Shown piece by piece: positions 1 to 7,264 of a stretch of 64,000 nt of DNA (positions within the stretch are counted from its first letter, which is position 1; each line of letters opens with the position of its first letter). The position numbers and the translations under genes are program-made. The notes below the pieces were generated by a model. It saw only the letters and a list, made by a program, of their open reading frames with translations. It was not told where the DNA came from and made no database searches. Where the stretch lies: positions 1 through 64,000 of the forward strand of contig CALFUL010000005.1 in NCBI GenBank assembly GCA_937929935.1, in the 5' to 3' direction. This stretch comes from an uncultured Flavobacteriaceae bacterium (GTDB taxonomy: Bacteria; Bacteroidota; Bacteroidia; Flavobacteriales; Flavobacteriaceae).

Positions 1-1
1 A

Positions 2-115
2 CCTCACGATAGTCTAGGTAAAATACCGCCAGTTAAATATGCAAAACTTAATTCTTCTGGGGCTAGCCCCAGAAGAATTAAAAACAATAACTTTATAGAA
101 GTTTTAGAAAACTAA
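2..115 (+). mobile_element. IS3-family transposase, C-terminal end (cut by window edge)
   Basis: The reading frame is open from the window edge and ends with TAA at 113-115. The peptide begins PHDSLGKIPPVKYA, which resembles the C-terminal end of IS3/IS150-type OrfB transposases (the usual RPHxSLG...TPxxY region). Only 37 residues are in the window; the DDE catalytic core would lie to the left. The element probably ends near 141: read from the other strand, the sequence there starts TGTAAGCTTCCCC, consistent with an IS3-type terminal repeat starting TG. The last residues are encoded by a perfect palindrome, listed separately. The family call rests on a short motif. Confidence 0.6.
48..81. repeat. 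Perfect 34-bp palindrome inside the transposase 3' end
   Basis: Positions 48-64 and 65-81 are exact reverse complements with no loop; the centre reads GGGGCT/AGCCCC. It lies within the last coding part of the IS3-type transposase. A perfect 17-bp arm is unlikely by chance. It may act as a terminator-like structure or be a palindrome fused to the transposase end. Confidence 0.9.
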
Positions 116-143
116 ACAGTTCTAATTAGGGGAAGCTTACAAT

Positions 144-338
144 TTTGTATATCCAATCTTAAAAGAGAAATCCGATAAAAAAGCTCTCATCTTAATACCC
201 AAACAATACCAAACTAAAAGCGAATCCAACTACGATAAAGTGATAGGCATAGTTGATTACCTCTCTGGAATGACGGACATCTATGCAACAGAATTATATA
301 GAAAAATTAAGGGGATTGAGATTGGTATGCGAAACTAA
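144..338 (+). pseudogene. dgt: dGTP triphosphohydrolase remnant, C-terminal end
   Basis: An open frame with no start codon runs directly from the presumed IS end to TAA at 336-338. It contains VDYLSGMTDIYATELYRK followed by IKGIEI, which matches the C-terminal SGMTD..A..LYRK.KG signature of bacterial dGTP triphosphohydrolases (HD superfamily). The catalytic HD domain is missing here and would lie beyond the IS element to the left. I infer that an IS3 insertion split the gene and that this 3' piece is not expressed as a functional enzyme. Confidence 0.7.
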
Positions 339-380
339 AAATGCACCTAGCACTTTAAAAAGAGCAGCCCTTCATTTTCC

Positions 381-1001
381 TTAAGCACTATGTAAAGAGG
401 TGAAATCAAACATAAAATGTTTTATAAGCAAATTATCTGGGTGTTCTGATTCGTAATATTTATCGTGTAAATCATAGGTTCGATGTTTTAAATATTCAGG
501 CTCCCTGCCGTCTTTCTTTAAAAGCTTGTTGACTCCGTCTACAGTTTTCTCCAAATCTCCATCGAGTACATATCCAAGTAGGCATCCATTCTGATATTTC
601 TTTGAAACAAAATTGTTAATTCCCGTATCAATATAACGTCGCTTTAAACCTGAATCTTTTTCCTTGAGATTTTTGGCTTCCATATTGTATTCATACTCTA
701 AAGATGAATTTATGGTTACCAATCTAAGGTCTATTCTGGACAGTTTAGCTGCAAAGCCTTTTTCTTTTTTGATTTTATCTTTTAGTAAGTGCTGCTCAAC
801 ATTCGTAACAATACTCCACTCTAATCTTAGTGGATTTTCCTTGATGTGTTCGTGTAACTCTGAGGTAATGTCATTTTCATCCCAGTTTAGTTTGATCACC
901 TTGGCTTCCCTGGCTGAAACATAAGATTCTGTTATCAGCTGAAAACATCTTTCTTCGAAGCCTCTTTTGAAGCCGGCAGTTATTACTTTGTTCAATCCCA
1001 T
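381..1001 (-). CDS. Small protein with PD-(D/E)XK-like motif, coupled to the methyltransferase
   Basis: This 206-residue protein is not recognised by family. Residues 90-110 contain IDLRL, then a gap, then MEAK, giving D91...E108-A-K110. That spacing fits the active site of PD-(D/E)XK nucleases. It has no signal peptide or membrane segment and is rich in charged residues. It starts only 3 bases after the stop of the upstream methyltransferase on the same strand, so the two are almost certainly co-transcribed. Position and motif suggest it could be the cognate restriction endonuclease or a nuclease subunit. The nuclease call is inference from one motif; a modification-accessory role is possible. 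Confidence 0.5.
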   Translation of the reverse strand: MGLNKVITAGFKRGFEERCFQLITESYVSAREAKVIKLNWDENDITSELHEHIKENPLRLEWSIVTNVEQHLLKDKIKKEKGFAAKLSRIDLRLVTINSSLEYEYNMEAKNLKEKDSGLKRRYIDTGINNFVSKKYQNGCLLGYVLDGDLEKTVDGVNKLLKKDGREPEYLKHRTYDLHDKYYESEHPDNLLIKHFMFDFTSLHSA

Positions 1002-1004
1002 TAC

Positions 1005-4000
1005 TTATACTTCATTGAGGATTTCTAGTATTAATTCTGAAGCATCTTCAATCGCCATCGATTGAGTCCAGAATCTCCTCTGATTGGGACGAACAATAAA
1101 AATTTCGTTGCCTGTTTTATAATTTAATTTTTTTCTGAAATAGATATTTGTGCTTTGTTTGGTCCATAAATGCTTGTCCAGCTTTTGTAATTCCTGTGTT
1201 ACATTCTCTTGAGATTTTAAAACTTCTTTTTCATTTTCTTCGAACGAAATTTTCATTAGCAATAAAGGCGAAAAATGATTTGTATCAAATACTGTAGCAT
1301 TCGCAAATAGGTTTTGCCCATTTAAAAACTGATTTAATCTTCCACTAATTTTCTTCGAATAGTCCTCAATACTGTGAACAGGATTCAGGGCTTTTGACTT
1401 AGCTTTTGAGTGAAACAAATCTAAGCTGTAGTCTAAAGCATCATTTAAAAGGTTAATTTCATCTTCATTCAATCCAAAACTTTTATTGATAATTCCCTCT
1501 ACAGTTTTACTGAAAGTAGTTATCAATTGATTTCGCTTTTCTTCAATATTCCAAAAATCCAAACCTTTAATTTTCTTGATAAACTTTTCGGATAACTTCA
1601 GAATTTTTGAAATCTCAGATTCCTTAAGATTAATGGGGATTGAAAGATATTCGTTCTTCATAATCTGTTCCCTTTCTATACCATATGAAGAAATGGTCAT
1701 AAATAAGAAATAACTACTTAGCTTGGAATTGAAATATGAATTTAGAACCTTAAGAATCGAATTATCATTACTACTTGAATAAAAACCGTAAACACCATCT
1801 CTAAAAGAACAATCTACATCGATTAAGGATGAGCAAACACTATTCTTTTCTAATCCTTTTTTGACAACGATATGGGTATTTACAAATGCTTGAATATCTC
1901 CAAGACGTCTGAAGTGGGAGAAATTTTCAATATCATCGATATCATCTACATTGTAAAACGTTTTGTAAAAGGATTTTGATTTTGGTGTTTTAACAGAATC
2001 TCTTATGCCTTTCAATCGTGAACTTTGCGTGTAGAACCTTTCTATTGAACTGGCATCTAAATAAGGTAGCTCGGACAATATCTCCGAATGTCTGGGTTCA
2101 TCTTTCTTTTGAGTTAGAAGTTGAAATCCAACACCCGATTCAATACTATGCTCTGTATTGAATTGCTCAATAGTTTGGTGAGATTTAGAATTTAATTTTT
2201 CTATAAGTCTAAAATCGGACAATCCGCCCCACATTGCAACTTTCCAAATTTTAGTTTCTTGCTTTTCGCATTCTTCGCGCGGTAAAAACTTTAAATCTGA
2301 ACTATCAATGCTTACACCTTCAATTACATTAGATTTAATAAAGGTTTTAGGCGCATAGTAAACAATAGTGCTCGATTTTTTCTTTGGTGCTTTTTTTTGA
2401 TAAAAAACAACACTTATTGGACCAGTAGCCGAACCGAACAATTGACCTCCAAAATTTTTAGGTGCATTCCTTAAAATTGAGAAGTTATATATCTTCTCCA
2501 CATAGCACTCATTGAAAAGCCACTTTCTAAAATTTTGATATGTTATATTGGTATTTGTAAGTATTTTGGTATTAAAAATCAAGGCAATTTCTCCATTTTC
2601 AGAGAATTTTGTGGCCTTATGCAGAAATGGAAGAACCATCTCCTTAGCGAAACCGTGTTTATCGCTGTAGTTCCGAATAGTTTGCGATAAATTTTTTGTG
2701 CCAAAAGGTGGGTTTCCTACCACCAAATCGAAATCGATTTGTTCTACTTCTGGATTCTCCTGAATGGTATCGTTACGAAACAGATTATTACCTTGTTCTA
2801 CTAGGCTATCGTCCGAAGGGTCGTTTATCAAATAGGGCAAACGATAGTCCTTATTCTGCCAAATCGTCTTAGGATTCAAGTTATCCACCAAGGCCAAGTA
2901 AAGACTAAATGCTGCCACCTTTATAGATTGAGGATGTATTTCTATCCCAAAAATATTATCTGTTAACAGCTTTTTCAACTCATTGAAGTCAGTAAGTTTT
3001 TTGGCTTTGGCATTTTCGTGACGCTTGACCAAGCGCTTGAAGCTTTCGACCAGAAATATACCAGAACCACAGGTTGGGTCTAATACTTTGACATTAAACT
3101 TCTTTTCTGTCCTAGATATTGGCAATTTCTCATTCAATATGAGCTCAACAAGAGAAGGTGGTGTGTAATACGTACCAGTATCTTGTTTTAATGTAGGGTT
3201 TATTTCCCCAAGAAAATTCTCGTAGATTTCACTTAATAATTCTATCTGAATTATACTGAAATCAAAAAGGCGCAAATCTTCAAAAAGATTCTGCTGTAGA
3301 GAATCATCATTACCGTTAATAAAACACTTTTTGATTATCTGTAGATGTTCTATCGAAATGGATTCGTTTTTATCAACAGTAAAAACATTACCATTGAAAT
3401 ATTCTTCCAGTTTTTGAAAAAGGGAAGTGGTTTTATCTGCATTATCTAGAATATCAAAATAGGATTGTGCTCCTTTTTTTATTTCTGAATAGAATTTTGC
3501 GTCTGTAGCACCTCTATCTTCTAAATATAAAAGAAATAAAGAACGCATTATTATTTTATGGATAAGGTTGATTTCTAATCCATCTTCTTGTAATTGCTTT
3601 GCGGTATGGGTAAGACTTTCTACGAGGTATTTGTCAACCCTTCGCTGAAGACTTATCTTCTTTCTAATCTCAAATGCTTCTTCCAACGTCCATATAATAC
3701 CCGTATCAATCGCGATGGTTGAAAAAAGATTTTGAAGCTGTTTGAGTTTGTTTTTATCCGAGAACTTGTAAGACTCAATTTCGAGTGTTTTAAGCTCCCT
3801 TTTATAATCAAAATCATCTGATTTTATCAAAAGAGGTTTTTCCGCACAATTGTAAATACGAATTTCCGTTTCCGAATAAACATATAGAAAAATTACTTTT
3901 TTGAAGTTCCAGATTTTTTTTTGAGCAATTGCAACTTGTCGAAGAGCCCGGTCATCAAACTTTTGAACCCTTTTTAAAAAAACCGCAGGATAACTGTTAT

Positions 4001-4154
4001 GATTTTCGTCAGTACTGAAATAAATTTCATCAATACCAAAGTCTTTTACTTGATTGATTACAACTAACTGGCTTTCAGAAATTTGATTAGATTCCGAAGT
4101 AACAGAGATGGCCTTATCTAAGCCTAGATTTTCTATTATACCAAAATCAATCAT
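1005..4154 (-). CDS. N6-adenine DNA methyltransferase, Eco57I/type II-IIG-like restriction-modification protein
   Basis: The protein has 1049 residues. Around residues 330-370 it shows YYTPPSLVELIL followed by VLDPTCGSGIFLVESF, the S-adenosylmethionine-binding motif I of gamma-class N6-adenine methyltransferases. NPPFG at 481-485 is the catalytic motif IV, and FGIEIHPQSIKVAAFSLYLA lies between them. The long C-terminal half probably holds target recognition. The first ~170 residues contain DEIYFSTDEN...YPAVFLK, which looks like a type IIG nuclease-type fold with the acidic residue of the E-x-K motif lost; this last point is speculative. It probably modifies a specific DNA site, with neighbouring genes supplying cleavage. 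Confidence 0.85.
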   Translation of the reverse strand: MIDFGIIENLGLDKAISVTSESNQISESQLVVINQVKDFGIDEIYFSTDENHNSYPAVFLKRVQKFDDRALRQVAIAQKKIWNFKKVIFLYVYSETEIRIYNCAEKPLLIKSDDFDYKRELKTLEIESYKFSDKNKLKQLQNLFSTIAIDTGIIWTLEEAFEIRKKISLQRRVDKYLVESLTHTAKQLQEDGLEINLIHKIIMRSLFLLYLEDRGATDAKFYSEIKKGAQSYFDILDNADKTTSLFQKLEEYFNGNVFTVDKNESISIEHLQIIKKCFINGNDDSLQQNLFEDLRLFDFSIIQIELLSEIYENFLGEINPTLKQDTGTYYTPPSLVELILNEKLPISRTEKKFNVKVLDPTCGSGIFLVESFKRLVKRHENAKAKKLTDFNELKKLLTDNIFGIEIHPQSIKVAAFSLYLALVDNLNPKTIWQNKDYRLPYLINDPSDDSLVEQGNNLFRNDTIQENPEVEQIDFDLVVGNPPFGTKNLSQTIRNYSDKHGFAKEMVLPFLHKATKFSENGEIALIFNTKILTNTNITYQNFRKWLFNECYVEKIYNFSILRNAPKNFGGQLFGSATGPISVVFYQKKAPKKKSSTIVYYAPKTFIKSNVIEGVSIDSSDLKFLPREECEKQETKIWKVAMWGGLSDFRLIEKLNSKSHQTIEQFNTEHSIESGVGFQLLTQKKDEPRHSEILSELPYLDASSIERFYTQSSRLKGIRDSVKTPKSKSFYKTFYNVDDIDDIENFSHFRRLGDIQAFVNTHIVVKKGLEKNSVCSSLIDVDCSFRDGVYGFYSSSNDNSILKVLNSYFNSKLSSYFLFMTISSYGIEREQIMKNEYLSIPINLKESEISKILKLSEKFIKKIKGLDFWNIEEKRNQLITTFSKTVEGIINKSFGLNEDEINLLNDALDYSLDLFHSKAKSKALNPVHSIEDYSKKISGRLNQFLNGQNLFANATVFDTNHFSPLLLMKISFEENEKEVLKSQENVTQELQKLDKHLWTKQSTNIYFRKKLNYKTGNEIFIVRPNQRRFWTQSMAIEDASELILEILNEV

Positions 4155-4267
4155 ATCGAAAGTTGTCCAAAATATCTGATAGTTAGTTACGTACTAAATT
4201 AATACTAAAGGTACAAATGATTTTGCAATTCTGGTAATCGATAATTTATTATAAATTGGAATATATC

Positions 4268-4299
4268 CAAATTTATGGATGAGTAGGAGGAGGTTACAA
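4268..4299 (-). promoter_or_regulatory. Putative Bacteroidota promoter for the methyltransferase gene
   Basis: Read on the minus strand, TAAATTTG (4268-4275) fits the -7 box TAnnTTTG, and ATTG ending the complement of 4297-4299 fits the -33 TTG with a 21-base spacer. It lies ~115 bases upstream of the methyltransferase start and suggests transcription separate from the upstream gene. Confidence 0.35.
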
Positions 4300-4327
4300 T
4301 AGAACCATTATTAACTGCAAATTCTAA

Positions 4328-5701
4328 TCATGGTGATGGCCTATCCCAATGATTCAGATCGTCTTCAGTATTTTCATCTTCGGGTACAATCATTAAACGT
4401 GTATGAAGAGGTGGCTTTGGCGAGAAATATGGTGATATTGTAGAAACAGTCTCATCAAAAACCCAATACTCATCAGGTTTTGAATATGCTTGAAAAAAGC
4501 TACAAAAAATCCACCTTAAATTAGTGTTTTGAGTGCTTATTTTTTCTATTGTTCTCTTAATCTTATCAAATCTTTTCCTTTCAACTTGCGGACCGTCAAA
4601 CGTCTCCATGCCGACATGAATTACGGCTTGATTTTCAGAATTGAATTGTTGCATTGCTTTATGCACCTGATTTTTAATGTCTCTGGCTTTAGCCCATAAG
4701 GCTTCTTTGGCATCACAGCTCCAATAAACACCAAAAGCCTTATTAATATCTGATATGTATAAGTTATTGACGTCACCCACTCCAATTCTAAAAAAATCAG
4801 CGGATATGCCACATGTAAACCCCCTGTTTTCTATTGGCTTTTTTCCTATTAAACTATGCAGCATAGGGGAACAATCTTTAACAGAATTATTTTCTAGATG
4901 CTCTTTTATTTTAGACATATCAACAAATGATAATTCTATATCCACTTTGGTGTTGGAAACAATTTTTCCAGTAACTGGCCTCTTTAGTTGTTCTTCTAAT
5001 AGGTTTTTCAAAAAAGTATCTGGTAAGTTCTCGAGCTCTACATGAAATTCTATATCCAATAAGATGTTTCTTTCTAAGAGTGTTTTACTGATATAAGAAA
5101 CCATCTTTTGTCTTTTCGTGTTTTCTCTGTAGGTATAGTCCGAAGTCTTTGACTGCCTTTTGCATTCGATACTCCAAGTTTCCCCATCTTTTTTAGCTAT
5201 TATGTCCGAAGTTTTACCAGCTTTTTTTTCATCAAGAAAAGCAACTTGATATCCATTTCTGGCCCAAAGAAGGGCTGTCATAATTTCAAAAAGAAAAGCA
5301 TCAGCTTCTGATTTTCTTTTACTTATCAAGTCTTTTATTTTCTTTTCAATTCCTTCAATGTTTTTCAATAAGTCTAAGTCTAGTCCAAAACGCTTAAAAA
5401 TTGGGACAATTCTTGATCCCTGAAAATATTCGTACTTATGTGGCTCATTGATTAGCATGTCCAAAAGATATAAATACCACCCAATTACATCGTCTTTTAC
5501 AACTAATAAAGTTCGTTCTAATAGGGGTTCTGAAAAAGGTTGAGTAGTTTTAAATTGGACGACTATCTTATTCTCAATATCAGCTTTTCTTTTTTGCCAA
5601 TCTTTTTCAGACACAAATGACATAAACCATTCCCATGACTGAATCACATGACCATCGTCATATTGCGGTATATTTATTTTTTCAACTGGTATCCTTAACA
5701 T
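4328..5701 (-). CDS. Putative PD-(D/E)XK restriction-like endonuclease of the methyltransferase locus
   Basis: This 457-residue protein is of unknown family. Residues 130-181 carry E139 in a helix, then GYQVAF, then TSDIIAKKDG with D166, and WSIECKRQ with E179-C180-K181. This is the classic E...D...E-x-K layout of restriction-endonuclease-like nucleases (Mrr/HsdR-like fold). The rest, including CGISADFFRIG and an IHVGMETFDG strand, is not assigned. It is the first gene of a three-gene minus-strand locus, separated by 173 bases from the methyltransferase. It is probably an antiviral nuclease or a restriction subunit. It faces away from the divergent GIY-YIG gene, with hairpin-type repeats in between. 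Confidence 0.55.
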   Translation of the reverse strand: MLRIPVEKINIPQYDDGHVIQSWEWFMSFVSEKDWQKRKADIENKIVVQFKTTQPFSEPLLERTLLVVKDDVIGWYLYLLDMLINEPHKYEYFQGSRIVPIFKRFGLDLDLLKNIEGIEKKIKDLISKRKSEADAFLFEIMTALLWARNGYQVAFLDEKKAGKTSDIIAKKDGETWSIECKRQSKTSDYTYRENTKRQKMVSYISKTLLERNILLDIEFHVELENLPDTFLKNLLEEQLKRPVTGKIVSNTKVDIELSFVDMSKIKEHLENNSVKDCSPMLHSLIGKKPIENRGFTCGISADFFRIGVGDVNNLYISDINKAFGVYWSCDAKEALWAKARDIKNQVHKAMQQFNSENQAVIHVGMETFDGPQVERKRFDKIKRTIEKISTQNTNLRWIFCSFFQAYSKPDEYWVFDETVSTISPYFSPKPPLHTRLMIVPEDENTEDDLNHWDRPSP

Positions 5702-5903
5702 AATATTTATTTTTGAATTTTACATAAATTCTATTTTCCATTTAATTGAACTTTGTGTATTAAAACCCAAGTTTTTGTAGATTTAGAACAACCCGATATA
5801 GTTTACTTCTGTAAGCTTTTAAATTGACTCTTTACATTATGCCTTATGGTAATGATTTAAAAATTGTGGATAAACTAGCTCAAATATACTTCGCGAAAGT
5901 GAT

Positions 5904-5935
5904 ACTCTTTACAAAATCCGCTTTTTGTAAAGAGT
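5904..5935. promoter_or_regulatory. Perfect 13-bp inverted repeat in a divergent intergenic region
   Basis: ACTCTTTACAAAA (5904-5916) and its exact complement (5923-5935) flank a 6-base loop. An additional GACTCTTTACA copy occurs at 5826-5836. The 292-base region between divergently transcribed genes holds no other gene that I can see. The repeats could be operator sites controlling the restriction-like locus, or a hairpin; there is no long T tract that would make it a clear terminator. Confidence 0.6.
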
Positions 5936-5993
5936 CTTTAGTTATTTGACCAAGTTGTCTTAAATAAAACTTGAAAATGTTTTAAATTGTAGA

Positions 5994-6398
5994 ATGCACC
6001 TTAATCAACTGAATTGGATGATGCCAACAACATTGTATGTATTTACCCACGATAAATTCGTGAAATTTGGTATTACCTCGAACTGGCAAAGAAGATTTAA
6101 ATTGTACGATAAAGAACTTGTTGGAGGATATGAAATTATCAAAAAAATTGAATTTGAAACAAGATGGAAAGCTGAATTAATTGAACAAATAGTAAAATGG
6201 AGGTTACGTAAATGGGCGGTTTATGGTACACATGAATGGATTGAACTGCGTGTTCAGCATGTTATAGATTGTATCCAAGAAAGTAAAAGAGAATTAGAAC
6301 CTGAGTTTGAAAAGCATAAATACATACATCAAAGAGGTAAAGACAGGTTTGCTTTTTATAAACAGATAGCAGCAACTTATTTCGATAAGAGTCAGTAA
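5994..6398 (+). CDS. T5orf172/GIY-YIG-like domain protein
   Basis: The protein has 134 residues. It contains TLYVFTHDKFVKFGITSNWQ then RRFKLYDK, the two-strand start of the GIY-YIG fold in its T5orf172/MUG113-like version (Y-V...VKIGIT...R). After the core it continues with a charged helical region. The start shown is the first ATG; ATGATG at residues 9-10 (from 6018) is an equally good start close to the domain. It is divergent from the nuclease gene at 5701 and is followed by a hairpin terminator and the tRNA-Leu cluster. It may act as a nuclease on nucleic acid, but the target is unknown. Confidence 0.6.
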   Translation: MHLNQLNWMMPTTLYVFTHDKFVKFGITSNWQRRFKLYDKELVGGYEIIKKIEFETRWKAELIEQIVKWRLRKWAVYGTHEWIELRVQHVIDCIQESKRELEPEFEKHKYIHQRGKDRFAFYKQIAATYFDKSQ

Positions 6399-6462
6399 CA
6401 AAACAATAAAATTTCCAATATTTTTTACTTTCTTGTTACCATACTGTTACTATGAAAAAAAT

Positions 6463-6499
6463 AAAACCCTGTTAATCAACTTATTAACAAGGTTTTTTT
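6463..6499. terminator. Bidirectional intrinsic terminator
   Basis: AAAACCCTGTTAAT (6463-6476) pairs with ATTAACAAGGTTTT (6483-6496) with one mismatch, followed by a T run to 6499. On the other strand the hairpin is followed by A/T-rich DNA. It sits between the plus-strand T5orf172-like gene and the minus-strand tRNA-Leu sequences. Confidence 0.7.
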
Positions 6500-6500
6500 G

Positions 6501-6593
6501 TACTCGAGGTGGCCCTATTTCGACTACGCTCAACACAGGCTCTGCTTCGGGGGAACCCACACTCCAAAGGAACTGGATTTTGAATCCAGCGCG
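6501..6593 (-). pseudogene. tRNA-Leu pseudogene, 3' part, broken by a palindromic repeat
   Basis: On the minus strand, AGCGCG back to GAACCCACAC (6552-6593) is identical to the anticodon/variable/T-arm part of the intact tRNA-Leu at 6649-6729, including the CAA anticodon loop. The acceptor end (TACTCGAGGTGG, 6501-6512) is separated from it by about 39 bases containing TTCGACTACGCTCAACACAGG, a palindromic repeat type seen elsewhere in the window. The sequence leaves the tRNA in the D-loop at 6593/6594. Its acceptor end matches the 5' piece at 7026-7048, suggesting one gene split in two. Confidence 0.7.
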
Positions 6594-6648
6594 CCTGTCA
6601 ACCTTCTTAAACCAAAAAAGCCCCACTCTTTTAAAGTGAAGCTTTTAG

Positions 6649-6729
6649 TACCTTGGGTGGGAATCGAACCCACACTCCAAAGGAACTGGATTTTGAATCC
6701 AGCGCGTCTACCAGTTCCGCCACCAAGGC
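6649..6729 (-). tRNA. tRNA-Leu (anticodon CAA)
   Basis: The minus strand begins GCCTTGGTGGCGGAACTGG, followed by a D-arm, an anticodon stem-loop CTGGATTCAAAATCCAG giving anticodon CAA (6693-6695), a variable arm and a T-arm with GGTTCGATTCC. It ends CCAAGGT plus discriminator A. The acceptor stem pairs fully with one G-U pair at position 1-72. CCA is not encoded. It is 11 bases downstream of the minus-strand GIY-YIG gene, so a transcript could cover both. It is the only complete member of the local tRNA-Leu cluster. Confidence 0.9.
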
Positions 6730-6740
6730 ATTTTTACTAA

Positions 6741-6989
6741 TTATTTTTCAAGTTTACGGAGATTTTCTTTGCCTACTCCTGATTTCCAATATTTTTCTCT
6801 TTTTCTACCTTCTAGTCTATTTTCACATTCCTCACTATAGATTAATTTAAATGGCGCATAAAAACGTGTCGTTTTTTCTCTCCCATTATTGTGCCTATTA
6901 ATTCTATTTTTTAAATTTTTAGTCATGCCAACATAAATGTAATTATGACTTAAGCTCGAAATTGCGTAAACAATAATCATTCTTATCAA
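6741..6989 (-). CDS. Small GIY-YIG nuclease family protein
   Basis: The protein has 82 residues and contains VYAISS and IYVGMTKNLKNRINRHNNG, the GIY-YIG nuclease core of the UvrC/UPF0213-like single-domain type. The conserved R after the YVG strand and E53-type acidic residues (YSEECENR) are present. M4 (6980) is a likely alternative start. It lies inside a tRNA-Leu cluster: an intact tRNA-Leu is 11 bases downstream and broken tRNA-Leu pieces flank both. The function of such proteins is not established; here the location suggests involvement in recombination at tRNA or palindrome sites, which is inference. Confidence 0.75.
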   Translation of the reverse strand: MIRMIIVYAISSLSHNYIYVGMTKNLKNRINRHNNGREKTTRFYAPFKLIYSEECENRLEGRKREKYWKSGVGKENLRKLEK

Positions 6990-6999
6990 AATTTCATTT

Positions 7000-7048
7000 A
7001 GCGCGCCTGCCTGTCGGCAGACAGGTCTACCAGTTCCGCCACTCGAGC
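7000..7048 (-). pseudogene. tRNA-Leu 5' piece with a 20-bp palindrome in the D-loop
   Basis: On the minus strand GCTCGAGTGGCGGAACTGG continues to GTAGA (7048 to 7026), which is the acceptor and D-arm of a tRNA-Leu. It is interrupted exactly where the intact gene continues with CGCGCT: 7006-7025 is a 20-bp palindromic insert (CCTGCCTGTCGGCAGACAGG), after which AGCGCG (7000-7005) resumes and the tRNA sequence ends. AGCGCG is also the last tRNA sequence of the 6501-6593 piece, so it looks like a short duplication at an insertion point. Confidence 0.7.
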
Positions 7049-7074
7049 ATTACTATGTTACACCTATTTTCTTG

Positions 7075-7115
7075 AGCGCAACTACCTCCCGACACTTCGG
7101 GGCCGCCACTCGAGC
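7075..7115 (-). pseudogene. Second tRNA-Leu 5' fragment with a palindrome insert
   Basis: On the minus strand GCTCGAGTGGCGG (from 7115) repeats the same tRNA-Leu start as at 7048. The D-arm is then replaced by CCCCGAAGTGTCGGGA (7087-7102), a small hairpin, before GGTAGTTGCGC resumes as a degenerate D-loop. No anticodon arm follows. It is a decayed tRNA copy. Confidence 0.55.
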
Positions 7116-7202
7116 ATTAAATAGTGTGCAAAACTAAAAAATAAATCCGTTTTGCAACTAAAAAATAAAAACATTTATCCTTTAGCAAGACAAATAAATT
7201 TT

Positions 7203-7210
7203 TAAATTTG
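7203..7210 (+). promoter_or_regulatory. Putative -7 box of prs
   Basis: TAAATTTG fits the Bacteroidota -7 consensus TAnnTTTG, 55 bases before the prs start. The -33 element is weak (TTTAG region near 7181). The 275-base region 6990-7264 otherwise holds only the tRNA-Leu fragments. Confidence 0.4.
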
Positions 7211-7264
7211 CACCTCCCTTAAAATCAAGGGTTTTAATTAATCTCTAAAGCATTTTAACAAACC

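Noticed and set aside
381-5701. BREX, DISARM or type I restriction system
   Set aside because: No PglZ, BrxC, helicase, specificity subunit or HsdR gene is present beside the methyltransferase.
6433-6850. Three overlapping plus-strand ORFs over the tRNA-Leu cluster
   Set aside because: They are read through the antisense of tRNA sequences and repeats and share peptides only because the tRNA is repeated.
6501-7048. Group I intron in tRNA-Leu
   Set aside because: The break is in the D-loop, not the anticodon loop, and no intron core or splice signals were recognised between the pieces.
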